Under the pieces are notes generated by a model. That model did no database searches. It worked only from the letters and a program-made list of their open reading frames with translations, and was not told where the DNA came from. A stretch of 64,000 bases of DNA from contig NC_092651.1 of NCBI RefSeq assembly GCF_032118995.1, forward strand, positions 6,426,785 through 6,490,784, written 5' to 3'. The first letter of the stretch is position 1, and the number at the start of each line of letters is the position of its first letter. Below are positions 1 through 10,050 of this stretch, in pieces. Made by a program: the position numbers and the translations under genes. Origin of the DNA: Asterias amurensis (taxonomy: Eukaryota > Echinodermata > Asteroidea > Forcipulatida > Asteriidae).

Positions 1-587
1 TGGCCAGGTGTCCAAACCCACAACAGTGTATTATAGTCCTTGTACATGTACATCAGTCAAGAAGGAGAACTCGATCCCAGTTCCAGAAGAGGCAATCCAG
101 CCTACTCCTCCTTCCCTCAACGTGAGCTATGCCCAACGGGAAGATCCAGTCGTCGCTTGAGTGAAAGTGTTAAAGGTGTCTTGTGGGAAGAAACCTAGCC
201 CTCAGCAGATGAAGTGGAACCAATAGCGTTCAAGAGGCATTTGCGCTCTTAGGACAATCTTGAGGTCAAGGGAGATACCTTGTGCTTTCGGCAAGGAGAA
301 GCCAGTGTTGGAGGTTTTGCCAAAGTCTATGATGTGGGAGGTTCTGCAGTGTTTACAAGTTTTATTCCACATTAAGGGTTTTCTGGGAATTTTTCTTGGC
401 ACGTCTATCTTATTCTTGGCCCTAATTTTTGTATTGTTGTTTTCTTTTGTATTAAATTAGTTTTATTGTAATTTCATTGTACATTGTAAATTCCATTGTA
501 TACCTATAACATTGTTGAGGACAACAATGGATTTAAGTAGTGGCCAGTGTAGTAGGGGTAGAAAACCCAATGTATATTAAAATGAGA
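1..587. other. No recognised gene; left flank
   Basis: No gene could be recognised here. Short open frames exist on both strands but none matches a family I know, and none has convincing exon borders. The stretch is AT-rich from about 400 onward and leads directly into the duplicated transposase block that begins near 588. Confidence 0.4.
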
Positions 588-1099
588 GCGAAGCTGCCAT
601 GGCGAGCTGCCGAGTGCCCGTTACAGACACAAGGAATATTAGAAGAAGCGATTGTTTCATCATTGATATTCAAAGGGTGAGGACAGTACTAAGCATGTGG
701 TGGGCCATTCCTCACAAGTCAAATTTGACTTGTTATCATTTATTTATCAATCAATTCAATACAGAGGTACCAAAAGAATCAGGCTTGTGGTCGTTGGATC
801 AACCAACCACAGATGAATGGGGTCAATATGGCAGATGTAGCAAAGAGTACCTCCATCATGTTTTCTGGGAACCAGTACGCAAAAATCAAGATGATGTGCC
901 ATGTCATGAAACTGGGCCTTCCATATGAGACATTGTACTACCAGATACAGCGGAAGTACTTACCGCCAAGCATCTCCAAGTTTTGAAATCAACTGCAAGA
1001 ATGTGTGCTTTCCAAGAGACATGGACAAGAAGTTGTGATTTGTGGCAAGTTCCTATTCATTAGGCATAGAATGTACCTGCTACAAACAATTTATGTGTG
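588..1099 (+). pseudogene. Transposase-like relic, block A, upstream part
   Basis: This is the first part of a decayed gene that occurs twice (the second copy is at 4712-5554). Around 812-980 one frame reads NGVNMADVAKSTSIMFSGNQ, then a leucine-rich stretch and YYQIQRKYLPPSISKF before a stop. This pattern (small polar residues, GN/GQ, then Q-R-x-Y-x-x-P) resembles the conserved region upstream of the catalytic core in a DDE transposase-like family common in aquatic invertebrates. I cannot name the superfamily with certainty; Kolobok-like is a guess. The protein continues at 2425 after the LINE insertion. Frames are broken relative to one another, so this is a relic rather than an active gene. 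Confidence 0.5.
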
Positions 1100-1209
1100 C
1101 TTTTCAATTAGAACTTCTAGTTGCTGGTGATATTAATCCAAACCCTGGCCCAGATTTGACAGAAGGACAACATTCACCTGTAGTACAACTTGCAACAACA
1201 AAAGAATAA
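1093..1209 (+). CDS. 2A-like peptide segment at the LINE 5' end
   Basis: The frame starting at the ATG at 1093 reads MCAF then QLELLVAGDINPNPGP and stops at TAA 1207-1209, for 38 residues. The core G-D-I-N-P-N-P-G-P matches the 2A ribosome-skipping signature D-(V/I)-E-x-N-P-G-P except that N replaces E. 2A-like sequences at the N-terminus of ORF2 are known from CR1-type elements of sea urchins and other animals. The ATG and the next three bases are host DNA, so this start codon was supplied by the insertion site. The endonuclease frame at 1219 is the same frame, separated only by the TAA, so 2A and endonuclease were probably one ORF that acquired a stop. Confidence 0.65.
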   Translation: MCAFQLELLVAGDINPNPGPDLTEGQHSPVVQLATTKE

Positions 1210-2424
1210 CTTACAACCGTGTATAACCGTAATCAACTCCTGGCACTTAATAATCTCTCCCATCATGCAGCTGCTTCACCACTACCCTTCACTTTGTTGA
1301 ATCGTCGCCTGAACTCGCTTCAAATCAAATCATCATCATACCGTCCCAAATATCGTGGTAAGCGAGGTGGCCGTCGCAAAAAGTGGCAGATCAATGAATG
1401 TAGTGATTTGAGTCAACATTTGAATCCAATCACAGTCATCTCGTCTCCCCGCCACTCTCCCAATAAAAGCAAGGCACCTAGATCAGCTGACATTAGTAAG
1501 TTGCGGCTTATACCACGGCAAGATGCATCCAAAATAATTTTTTGTTCACTCAACGCTCGGTCCGTCGTCAACAAAGTGGACAGTTTCATTGATTTTGTTC
1601 TGAGCAACAATTTGGATATTGTAGCCATTACAGAAACCTGGATCAAACCAACTGATAACATCACGATCAATTCCGTTACGCCAAATGGTTACTCCTTTCT
1701 CCATGCACCTAGAGTTAACAGGGCTGGTGGAGGGGTTGGAATCCTGTTTCGATCGGCTCTTGATGTAACTTTAAAAACTGAAATGACCGTTTACCCATCT
1801 TTTGAGGCTATTCATGGTGTAATTACCTCCAATTCAAAATCAATATGGTCTGGTAAATGTCTACCATCCTCCGGGTGTGCCGAATGTGACTTTTGGTCTT
1901 TTTCTGCACGATTTTGAGGGCATGGTTAATGATTATTTATTTTTTCCATCTGAAAGTTGGTGATATAATATACATATGGATAATTTAAATGATGCCAACA
2001 CCATCCAGTTTAAGACTATATTACAATCTTATGGTCTCACTCAGCATATCTCAGGGTCAACACATATTCGTGGGCATTTGCTTGACCTACTCATAACTCG
2101 TGAAAATGATACACTTGTTTCTGGTATTTATCTTCATCCATTTCTTTGACCCAATTTAAAAAACAACTGAAAACACATCTCGTCAAACAGGCATTTGATT
2201 CAATGGTTTAATTATTGTTATTTTTTTTACCTTTTAGGATGTTTTTTCTCAAATATTGCATTTGTATTATTGTATTCTGTACCACATGTTCTAGATTTCT
2301 CTCAACTTAGGTTTACATTTTAATTTTTGTTGTTATTGTATATTAATTAATGCTATTGTTTGTATTTTAGCGCCATGAACACTTCTGTGGATTTGTGCGC
2401 TTTATAAGTTTTCATTATTATTAT
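1100..2424 (+). mobile_element. CR1/L2-like LINE, 5'-truncated and internally deleted
   Basis: This is a non-LTR retrotransposon insertion. It begins just upstream of a 2A-like motif, carries an APE-type endonuclease region (1219 to about 2130), then jumps to the last residues of the reverse-transcriptase ORF (TQFKKQLKTHLVKQAF, about 2150-2200) and ends in a CR1/L2-type tail: a GCGCTTTATAAG-like segment followed by TTATTATTATTA. The whole reverse-transcriptase domain is missing, with a junction near 2130-2150. Borders are fixed by comparison with the duplicated block at 5221-5250, where the same host sequence is uninterrupted. No target-site duplication is visible. Element class rests on the endonuclease motifs, the C-terminal FKxxLKTHL motif and the ATT-type tail. 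Confidence 0.8.
1219..1917 (+). pseudogene. LINE ORF2 fragment: APE-type endonuclease
   Basis: This is the N-terminal part of a CR1/L2-class ORF2. Residues 108-145 carry the hallmark block CSLNARSVVNK ... LDIVAITETW, where the E in TETW is a catalytic residue of APE endonucleases; HAPRVNRAGGGVGILFRS follows, which also belongs to the family pattern. The N-terminus is basic (KYRGKRGGRRKKW), suiting nucleic-acid binding. The frame starts with a non-ATG codon directly after an in-frame TAA and is lost near 1917. Further endonuclease sequence (YGLTQHISGSTHIRGHLLDL) appears at about 2029-2090 in another frame. With frame breaks and no reverse transcriptase it cannot be autonomous. Confidence 0.75.
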
Positions 2425-2739
2425 TACATGCACAATCTTTCAAAACATTTCAGTAAACAAAAAAAATTAGTTGGTGGAGCATGAGATATCAAATATATCA
2501 TTTTTCTCTCAATGGTGATGCTCGTAATGACAGCCCAGGCTTCTGTGCAAGGTACTGTACCTACACTGTTCTGGATGTGGTAGATGACAGCATTCTTAGT
2601 ATAGCTTTCAAGGATAAGCGACATTGTGGAGGCAAATCTCCAAACATGGAGGCCTTTACCGAGTCATTGGATGACCTGAAAGACAAGATACATGTAGTTG
2701 AAGTGTGTAGGGACTCTCACACATCATTTGCCAAGATAA
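2425..2739 (+). pseudogene. Transposase-like relic, block A, catalytic part
   Basis: This continues the relic that starts at 588. The frame reads GDARNDSPGFCARYCTYTVL (from about 2515), then an acidic segment, and later HVVEVCRDSHTSFAKIM. The pattern G-D-x-R-x-D-S-P-G ... Y-x-T-Y ... (T/R)-D-x-H-x-x-(I/F) recurs in a transposase-like family found widely in invertebrates, where the first D and the D before xH are the likely catalytic acids. The frame is open from 2481 to 2762. Block B carries the same sequence with a 4-bp loss that destroys the frame. The family name is uncertain. Confidence 0.5.
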
Positions 2740-3108
2740 TGAGTAAGACACAAACATTGTAAGGCATTTTACGTCAATGAAGTACAAAGAGTTTTCCTGA
2801 AAAACTGTTCAATTCAAATCTGTAAATGAATATCAGTGCAGGCCCCTATGTGTCGCCTTCAGTTGAAGAGGAGGCTGCATGCCCAAATGTTTGCAGAAAC
2901 TAGAAGGCGGCACAAGGGGAAATCACTGGTTGTGCTCGGTAAGTAAAACTGTTTTGGTTTTTGTCTGTGTTTGTAGTCAGTTGCACAGTCAAATGTTCAC
3001 ACTGCTGCTTCTGAGTGTCCTGTTATTACGGTTCAAACAAGACTTCTTTATTTATTTAATGCTCTGTGTCTTAGAAGTTTTATTTTGCTCTAAATTTTCA
3101 AAAATTAA

Positions 3109-3399
3109 GGGGGCGATCGGAATGATAGTCCCGACCACTGCGCTCAATACTTGACCTACACATTTATGGAGAACACTACCAAAGACATCCTGCACATGGA
3201 AGTTCGCAACAAACGGCAGACAGCCCTTATAAGCACCAGAATGGAGGTTGATGCATTGCTAAAGGGATTGGATTTCCTCATGAAAACCGAAGACCTGACT
3301 ATAACCGAATTGATGACAGATGCCCACACCACCATCATCAGCAGAATGCATAAGTTTGATTGGCACAGATTTTTTCTTAATTGTAGGCATAAACTTTAA
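3109..3399 (+). pseudogene. Second transposase catalytic exon of the same family
   Basis: This is a divergent third copy of the catalytic region. It reads GDRNDSPDHCAQYLTYTFME, then a segment ending ITELMTDAHTTIISRM and a stop shortly after. It aligns by eye with 2515-2740 over the whole length, including the D-S-P, T-Y-T and D-x-H landmarks, but differs at most other positions, so it is not part of the recent block duplication. It may be an exon ending near a GT at about 3352, with 3936-4080 as the next piece, or an independent insertion. Confidence 0.45.
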
Positions 3400-3638
3400 G
3401 CTTTGGTCATAACAACTTTGGATTTCTTTCAATCTGAAAGGTAACTGTTTATGACAAATCCTCCTAACAAGTTTGTTTGTGAACAAACAAATAATGTCAT
3501 GTGCAAGAAAACTGTAGCTGAGAACCTTCAAAACTATCACTATCCATTTTACTTGCAATTAATGAAAGCATGTACAGTACTTACCTTTATCATGATGTTG
3601 AAAGTCTTTGAACCCCTCTTTGATGTTATATGGTGAAT

Positions 3639-3852
3639 TTAAAGGCAGTGGACACTATTGGTAATTATTCAAAATAATTACTCGCATAAAACCTTTCTAT
3701 TGTCAAAGACAGGCGTTTTTTTCTGTCATCATTTTCTCCCAACTCCGATGACCTATTGAGTTCAAATTTTCACAGGTTGGTTATTTTATGCATATGTTGA
3801 GATACATTACGTGAGAAGACTGGTCTTTGACAATTACCAATAGTGTACCTTC
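3639..3852 (+). mobile_element. TTAA-MITE family A copy
   Basis: This is a short non-autonomous DNA element. Its 5' end is TTAAAGGCAGTGGACACTAT and its 3' end is the approximate inverse, reading AATTACCAATAGTGTACC. The interior contains words shared by all family-A copies in this window, such as TATTTTATGCATATGTTGAGA and GTCTTTGACAATTACCAA. The 5' TTAA is clear; the 3' end is eroded. The best-preserved relative is at 57356-57690. Confidence 0.75.
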
Positions 3853-3935
3853 CCGTATGCCATAATATTCTGTAGATTTTTTAACATTTTGCTCACTAAA
3901 ATTACTGTGTCCAAAGTTGTTTTATTTCATTTTTT

Positions 3936-4480
3936 AAGTTAACAGAAGCAAAAGAAGGATACAGAAATGCCATGTTCCAAGCGTCTGAAAAAGATCATTT
4001 CAGTGAACTCCAAGAAACCCCTTATGAATTCACAGCAGATTTAGAATTGGATGATAATTGCAATAGAAAGGCGGTGGCAGCCAAGACGGCTTGAAATACA
4101 TCGACAGTTTTTTTGTGACCAACGAAACTGTTCAAGCTGCCATGAATGTGTTCAAAAACCTTAATTGTTTTTGGGGGTACAGATATCGTGTGCTGTTTGC
4201 CTATTGCACATTCGTACATGCCACAACAAAGTTCACTCTGTTCTTCCTGATGTAGAGAAAACAGATTGCCATGTGAGGTGAGCTACTGTCAATTACGCCA
4301 AGAGACTTGCTTTTGACATCAATGTTGGAGGTTACATTGAAAGTTCATTGATAATTCATTTTTAGCTGAGCAAAGAAGAAGCCCAACCAGAAAGTTTGCA
4401 TCTCCAAGCTTTGATGCTCTGCAGGAATGTGCCAGCATTGTGACAGAGCAAGCCCAGGTGGTGAAACAACAGGTAGGTTT
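3936..4480 (+). pseudogene. Possible downstream exons of the transposase relic
   Basis: The segment at about 3945-4093 reads EAKEGYRNAMFQASEKDHF ... DLELDDNCNRKAVAAKTA and a stop. D-x-N-x-x-R-K after an acidic stretch is similar to the region downstream of the catalytic core in the family at 2515 and 3109. The rest, up to 4480, gives only short frames. It lies between the two transposase blocks on the same strand, which is the main reason to assign it. Evidence is weak. Confidence 0.3.
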
Positions 4481-4711
4481 TGATTATTTGCTAAATAAAT
4501 TACATAAGTTATATTTTGTAATCTCAGTATAAGATACTCAAGAAATAATAGAATTCTGAGGTGTTTCTTTTATTAACGGTACAGGAAAACAAAAATGTAG
4601 CACAAAAGAAAGACAAAATGTCTTCTGCAAAAAGAAAACGGAAGAATGTAAAGGTGTTTCATCTTGAAGAGGGCATGCTTGTCTTGAAGAGGAACTACCA
4701 GAAAGCTAGAA

Positions 4712-5554
4712 CAGCGAAGCTGCTATGGCGAGCTGCCGAGCACCCGTTACAGACACAAGGAATATTAGAGAGAAAACAAATAGTATGTCATCATTGATAT
4801 TCAAAAGGGTGAGACCAGTAACAAGCATACATGTATGTTGGGCCATTCCCTACAAGTCAAATTTACTTGTTATCATTTATTTATCAAATAATTCAATACA
4901 GAGGTGCCAAAAGAATCAGGCTTGTGGTCGTTGGATCGGCCAACCACAGCTGAATGGGGTCAATATGGCAGATGTAGCAAAGAGTACCTCCATCATGTTT
5001 TCTGGAAACCAGTATGCGAAAATCAAGATGACGTGCCATGTCATGAAACTAGGCCTTCCGTATGAGACATTGTACTACCAGATACAGCGAAACTACTTAC
5101 CGCCAAGCATCTCCAAGTTTTGAAATCAACTGCAAGAAGATGTGCTTTCCAAGAGACATGGACAAGAAGTTGTAATTTGTGGCAAGTTCCTATTCATTAG
5201 GCATAGAATGTACCTGCTAAAAACAATTTATGTGTGTACATGCACAATCTTTCAAAACATTTCAGTAAAAAAAAATATATATAGTTGGTGGAGCATGAGA
5301 TATCAAATATATCATTTTTCTCTCAACGGTGATGCTCGTAATGACAGCCCAGGCTTCAGTGCAAGATACTGTACACTGTTCTGGATGTGGTAGAAGACAG
5401 CATTCTTAGTATGGCTCTCAAGGATAAGCGACATTGTGGAGGCGAATCTCCAAACATGGAGGCCGCTGCCTTTACCGAGTCATTGGATGACCTGAAGGAC
5501 AAGATACATGTAGTTGAAGTGTGTACGGACTCTCACACATCATTTGCCAAGATA
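4712..5554 (+). pseudogene. Transposase-like relic, block B (uninterrupted duplicate)
   Basis: This is a near-identical duplicate of 588-1099 joined to 2425-2739, without the LINE. The frame 4725-5123 keeps the NGVNMADVAKSTS ... QIQRNYLPPSISKF region. The catalytic part starts GDARNDSPGFSARYCT but loses its frame because four bases present in block A (CCTA at about 2560) are absent near 5372. It gains GCTGCC (two codons) near 5463. Divergence from block A is a few percent, with small indels. Similarity ends at about 5554, where a GC-richer unrelated segment begins. Confidence 0.7.
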
Positions 5555-6885
5555 CAGTACAGCCCTCTAGTAGCCATCGAGGCACGCAGGGACCAGAACG
5601 AGCGAAACCGGCAACGTGTGCCCCTGCTCGCAACACGCGAGGGATGCTCGCTTGTTTGACAATCAAACAAGGGCGCCTCTCGAGACGAGGGACCCCACGT
5701 TCAGTTGAGAGGCAGCTATACGAGACAAACGAGTGAGGACCCGCGAAACTATCGAGTACCCACGAAATGAAACGAGCGCTGCACATGCAAGGACAATTTC
5801 AGGGATCGTCTCTTCTTGGACGTCAAATTAAATTACCAGATTTTGAAAATATATTCGATGTATTGCAAAGATTTGCAGTGAAATCATGGGTTGCTAAGAT
5901 AAGGTTATGTCAGCACTTAATATTGTTCATTTAGATTAAGTTTAGGAAATACAACGAAGAAGGAAAGTGAGCAAAATGGAGTGAACATAAGCAGTGTCAG
6001 TCTCGCCATGGAGGAATAAACTAAATTGTCTCGCTTATCAATAACAAGGGCAGAGTGGAGTACAAAGCAAAAAAATGAAGCATTGTTATACTTTGTATCA
6101 AAGTGTAACAACTCTGTATTCCACAAACCCCAGTAGTTCGAATTGTATGTAACTTTTTTACTCGTACTCTCTTTTCCATTCGTAAAACAATTCGACTTTC
6201 TTTGAAGACTAGCAACGGCACTTTTCTTTCATTTCAGTAAAGTTGGTTGGGAATATATTTCTAAGAAGTAACCCTTGCAAAACTCAGACATTCGTAAGGT
6301 TGGTTGGGAATATATTTTTAAGAAGCTAGGCATACAATAATAGTTTACTGAGATGTCTGGGACATCCGATGTTTACACAACAGTCGGTCGCGCCTGCTTT
6401 CACGACTCTAGTGTCTTGTATTGTATCAAAAGGTTGATGTAGAAAGGAAACTGCTTGTACTTTAACACCAGACCCGCTTATATGAATAGCCATTGAAATC
6501 GAGCCTTACTTCAAATCGGAGCTGCATGCGCCAAGAAATGGTCTGAAAGCAAGCCATTGGATTAAAGATTGAAAGCCAGTCAGCCAACTGAGCGTCCAGC
6601 ACAGAGATACAAAGTACCCATACCCCCAATTGTTTCAAAACTATCCTGCCAACAAAATTGCTAGCAATAAGGATAGGAAAAAAGGCATTAATAATCTACT
6701 TTTAATCGTCATAATATTGCGTAAACAATATTTCTCTTGTTTGTGAGGCGGTGGGGCACATGCACAACAACAAAACCATATTTAGAGTAAACAATTATAT
6801 CCGCATGTGGATTAATTAATTATTGTGTTGTCACATTAGTCACGCAACACAGTTTACATTCTATTTTGTCGTAGTACTTTTCTTA
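5555..6885. other. No recognised gene; small tandem duplication
   Basis: No gene is recognised. The part at 5555-5780 is unusually GC-rich for the area and contains many CGAG words, but only short frames. At about 6237-6330 the sequence GGTTGGGAATATATTT occurs twice about 60 bp apart, a small local duplication. The remainder is AT-rich. Confidence 0.4.
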
Positions 6886-7994
6886 ATGTCAAATAGTGAA
6901 AAATCACTCGTTTTGTCCTCCGGCCACCCCTTGACTGAACCATCTAAATCAACCAGCGGTACCCTGGGCCAGCCCTTGACTGAACCATCTACTTCGACCA
7001 GCGGTACCCTGGGCCACCCCTTGACTAAACCATCTACTTCGACCAGAAGTACCCTGGGCCCTCGCTTGAGTGAACCATCTACTTCGCCCAACGGTAACAT
7101 GGGCCGTCGCTTGACTGATTCATCATCTTCGAGCAGCGGGAACCTGGCCCGTCGCCCATTGACTGAATAATTTTCTTCAGCCAGCGATAACCTGGGTCGC
7201 CCCCCTTCAGAATCATCTACGTCAACAAGCCGCCGCCCATTGACTGAACTATCTTCTTCAACCAGCGGTAACCTGGGCCACCCCTCTTCAGAATCATCTA
7301 CGCCAACAAGCGGTAACATGGGCCGTCGCTTGACTGATTCATCATCTTCGAGCAGCGGGACCGTCGCCCCTTGACTGAATCATCTACTTCGACCAGGACT
7401 GAAATATCTTCTTCAATAATGGCTACCCTGGGCTGCCCCTTGATTGAACCATCTACTTCGACCAGCTCTACTATGGGTCGCCCCTCTTCACAATCAACTA
7501 CTTCAACAAGCCATAACCTTGGCCGCCGCCCATTGACTAAATTATCTTCTTCAACCAGCGATAACCTGGACCGCCCCTCTTCACAATCATCTACTTCGAC
7601 CAGCGGTACCCTGGGCCAACCCTTGACTAAACCATCTACTTCAACCAGCGGTAGCCTGGGCCACCCCTCTTCAGAATCATCTGCGTCAACAAGTCGTAAC
7701 CTGGGCTGCCGCCCATTGACTGAATCATCTTCTTCAGCCAGCGATAACCTGGACCGCCCCTGGACAGAATCATCTTCTCCAACCATCGGTAACCTGGGCC
7801 ACCCCTCTTCACAATCATCTACTTCAACAAGATGTAACCTGGGCATGAGTCGTCGCCCCTTGACTGAATCATCTACTTCGAGCAGTGGGAACCTGGGGCG
7901 CCCCTTGCCTGATTCTCCGCCTGCCCAACATCAGCGCCTGACAGCATTTTTAACTAAGACTGGCATTTTAGTCCACAATTCTCCAGAATTTTAG
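6886..7994 (+). pseudogene. 45-bp VNTR exon encoding Ser/Thr-rich repeats, broken
   Basis: This is a tandem array of roughly 22 units of 45-48 bp. In the plus frame from the ATG at 6886 each unit encodes about 15 residues such as LTEPSTSTSGTLGHP, with variants LTESSSSASDNLDRP. After the array comes a short unique tail ending HNSPEF and a stop at 7992. The frame is interrupted twice: a nonsense change (TAA at 7168-7170) and an apparent 8-bp loss near 7362 (GGGACCGTCGCCCC against GGGAACCTGGGCCGTCGCCCC in sister units). The opposite strand is also largely open because units are multiples of three. If coding, it would be a mucin-like or linker-like protein region; I cannot name a family. Confidence 0.5.
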
Positions 7995-8445
7995 GGAATT
8001 CATGAGTAATATTTAAGCATGTGCAAATATTTGATTTTTTTGTTCATGTACATTATAAAGGCTTTAAGATGTTTTTGTTCATGTACATGTAAAAGGCTTT
8101 AAGAGCATACTTACAGAAATGACACTTGAATCCAACCATTCTTTCTTTCCAGAGTTGAATTATTTTAGACTTAAACTAATTCAGCAAGTTTTGAGGATCT
8201 TTCAGTGACAGGGTTTTTAACTATTCATGACTGGCATTTTAGTCCACAATTCTCTAGAATTTTAGAGAATTCATGCGTAATATTTGAGCACTGTGCAAAT
8301 ATTTGATTTGTTTGTTTATGTACATGTAAAAAGCTTGAAGAGCATACTTACAGAAATGACAAGTGAATCCGACCAGTCTTTCTTTCCAACGTTGAATTAT
8401 TTTATACTTAAACATTTGTAAGTAATTCAGCAAGTTTTAAGTATT
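7946..8445 (+). repeat. Direct duplication of about 260 bp after the VNTR
   Basis: Two adjacent copies (about 7946-8207 and 8210-8445) share GACTGGCATTTTAGTCCACA, CATGTACATGTAAAA and AAGAGCATACTTACAGAAAT. The first copy also contains an internal duplication of about 35 bp around 8040-8100. The end of the VNTR frame lies in the first copy, so the duplication includes the presumed 3' end of that exon. Confidence 0.75.
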
Positions 8446-8464
8446 TCTCTTTCGGGAGTACTTG

Positions 8465-8725
8465 TGAAAGACCAGTATTCTCACTTGGTGTATCCAAACC
8501 TGCCTGACAAGCCTGTGGAATTTTGAACTCAATTGGGGGTCAAAGAGGTAATAATGAAAGAAAAAACGTCCCTGTCACCAATTACGTAGTTGTGTGCTTT
8601 CACATGCTTGATTTCACAAGAACTCAGCTGAGACCTTTAAATCAATCAAATAATAATTTTAATGAGATACATGTATTAATTCTTTCTCAAAAACTACACG
8701 ACCGCAGAGGGAGCCAAGGAAGGCG
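8465..8725 (+). mobile_element. TTAA-MITE family A relic
   Basis: The interior words of family A are present (AGTATTCTCACTTGGTGTAT, GTGTGCTTTCACATGC, TTCTCAAAAACTAC), matching the copy at 55167-55546. The terminal repeats are eroded and no clean TTAA borders are visible. Confidence 0.55.
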
Positions 8726-8804
8726 TAAAGATTTTATTATAGGCTTTATCTTTGTAGCGTGACGCATACATTACATGTATAAATAGAATTCCATTCTTTT
8801 TCAG

Positions 8805-8885
8805 TTGCAAACGACAAGACGGGAGATGTTACAAATAATACTCAACCAAAAACATCCCAGAAAAAAACCAAGAAGAAAGAAAAAG
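8805..8885 (+). CDS. Lysine-rich exon candidate
   Basis: A polypyrimidine tract and CAG end at 8804, and a GTATGT donor starts at 8886. The 81-bp exon between them is phase 1 to phase 1 and encodes ANDKTGDVTNNTQPKTSQKK followed by more lysines, similar to a nuclear-localisation segment. The length pattern and basic content resemble the exon at 50791-50865. I found no neighbouring exon that can be joined confidently; the VNTR exon upstream is one possibility. Function unknown. Confidence 0.35.
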
Positions 8886-9170
8886 GTATGTACATATGTA
8901 GTAATGATCACTTAAATCGTTTAATGAGACCACCTCAATGATGAGACTGACAGACGATAAGACAAACAGCAATAGCTGTCGTAGAGCTTCTCTGACGTTA
9001 TTCAAGGCTCGTTCTAGGGAGTCAGTACTTTCCAAAGGACCCAAGAAACAACAGAGTCCTACGGGGAAAGTTCCTTTTGTTGTCACTTCTACCCCTCACT
9101 TCCTCCCATTCGTAAAATAACCAGTTCTAACCATCATATTCTTCACACATCAGATCGACTTCAACGTGCT

Positions 9171-9716
9171 GTGCAGGAAGAACCCATAGTTGCCTACAGA
9201 CGCCCACCAAGTCTCAGGGATCTCATTGTCCAAGCAGAAGTCCCTCCCATTAATGATGATGTTAATCCCCCTCTACCACAGGGAACTTTTAGGTGTTCCA
9301 ACATCTCCAAATGCATCGTCTGTAGACAACACATCAGGGATTTGGACTCCTTCACCAGTAACACCGGCGGTACCACCCATAAGACAAGGGGTCATGTCAC
9401 CTGCACCACCACTAATCTCATTTATCTCATATCTTGCAGAGTCTGTGGTGTTCAATATATAGGTGAAACAAGAACTACACTCAAGAGGCGTTTCTACGGC
9501 CACAGATCTACAGTCAAGACCCAAAAGCTAGATACACCTGTAGGTCATCACTTCAATCTTCCTAATCACTCAATTTCTGACATGATTTTACAGGGCATAG
9601 AGGCACTAGGCAACCACAGAGAGACTGTTCGTTTGAGTAGGGAGAAACTCTGGATTAGACGCCTCCAGACTATTCAACCCCATGGTCTGAACATCCAGGA
9701 AGGAAACGACTAATAA
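9171..9716 (+). CDS. GIY-YIG endonuclease domain of a Penelope-like element
   Basis: This 180-residue frame is the C-terminal part of a Penelope-like pol protein. It begins with the conserved linker VAYRRPPSLRDLIVQ, has a cysteine/histidine cluster (CSNISKCIVCRQH), and then the catalytic core NLIYLISCRVCGVQYIGETR, where the I-Y-L and Y-I-G blocks form the GIY-YIG signature. Further landmarks are the arginine after the core (LKRRFYGHRS), HFN, and LWIRRLQTIQPHGLN near the end. In active elements this domain nicks the target DNA for reverse transcription. The frame is intact to its natural stop, but upstream sequence is out of frame or lost. Confidence 0.8.
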
Positions 9717-10007
9717 ACCTTTTGTTTTGCCATCTCCTTTTTTCCCCATAGCCTTTTAGCCTGAGCCTCATTCACTATTAAATTACTGTTTACCCAACCT
9801 CACCACCCTTGATGTTGTCCTTTGTGTTTCCATCCTCTTGCTTGTGGTCAAGCCAGTCACTTCCCTTCAACCCCCCCCCCCTTTTTTGTCCCCTATTCAT
9901 TGTTTACCCCCCTGCTTTTTTATGTATGCTTTCTAACCCCATTCATGTATTTCCACTTCACTGCTTATGTTTCACTTAGTTACCTGTTCATGTTTGTTGT
10001 GTTGTCA

Positions 10008-10050
10008 TTTAGCTTTCGAGAAAGACTCTGCTAGGGTCGAAACGTCAGGC
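10008..10050 (+). other. Hammerhead-ribozyme-like remnant in the Penelope-like element
   Basis: Downstream of the endonuclease stop the sequence GACTCTGCTAGGGTCGAAAC forms a 5-bp stem with a TGCTA loop, directly followed by GAAAC. A stem followed by GAAAC is the 3' half of a hammerhead core, and hammerhead motifs are documented in the terminal repeats of Penelope-like elements. The matching CUGANGA box should lie directly before the stem; here the bases are TCGAGAAA, so the box looks mutated or absent. Activity is unlikely as it stands. Confidence 0.4.

Noticed and set aside
1..540. 3' end of an LTR retrotransposon pol gene
   Set aside because: The purine-rich and T-rich succession is suggestive, but no integrase motif, LTR pair or polypurine tract could be shown.
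6861..7846. Minus-strand frames over the 45-bp VNTR (VEVDGSVKGWPR-type repeats)
   Set aside because: Open for the same multiple-of-three reason; no better evidence than for the plus strand, and the unique tail is only sensible on the plus strand.
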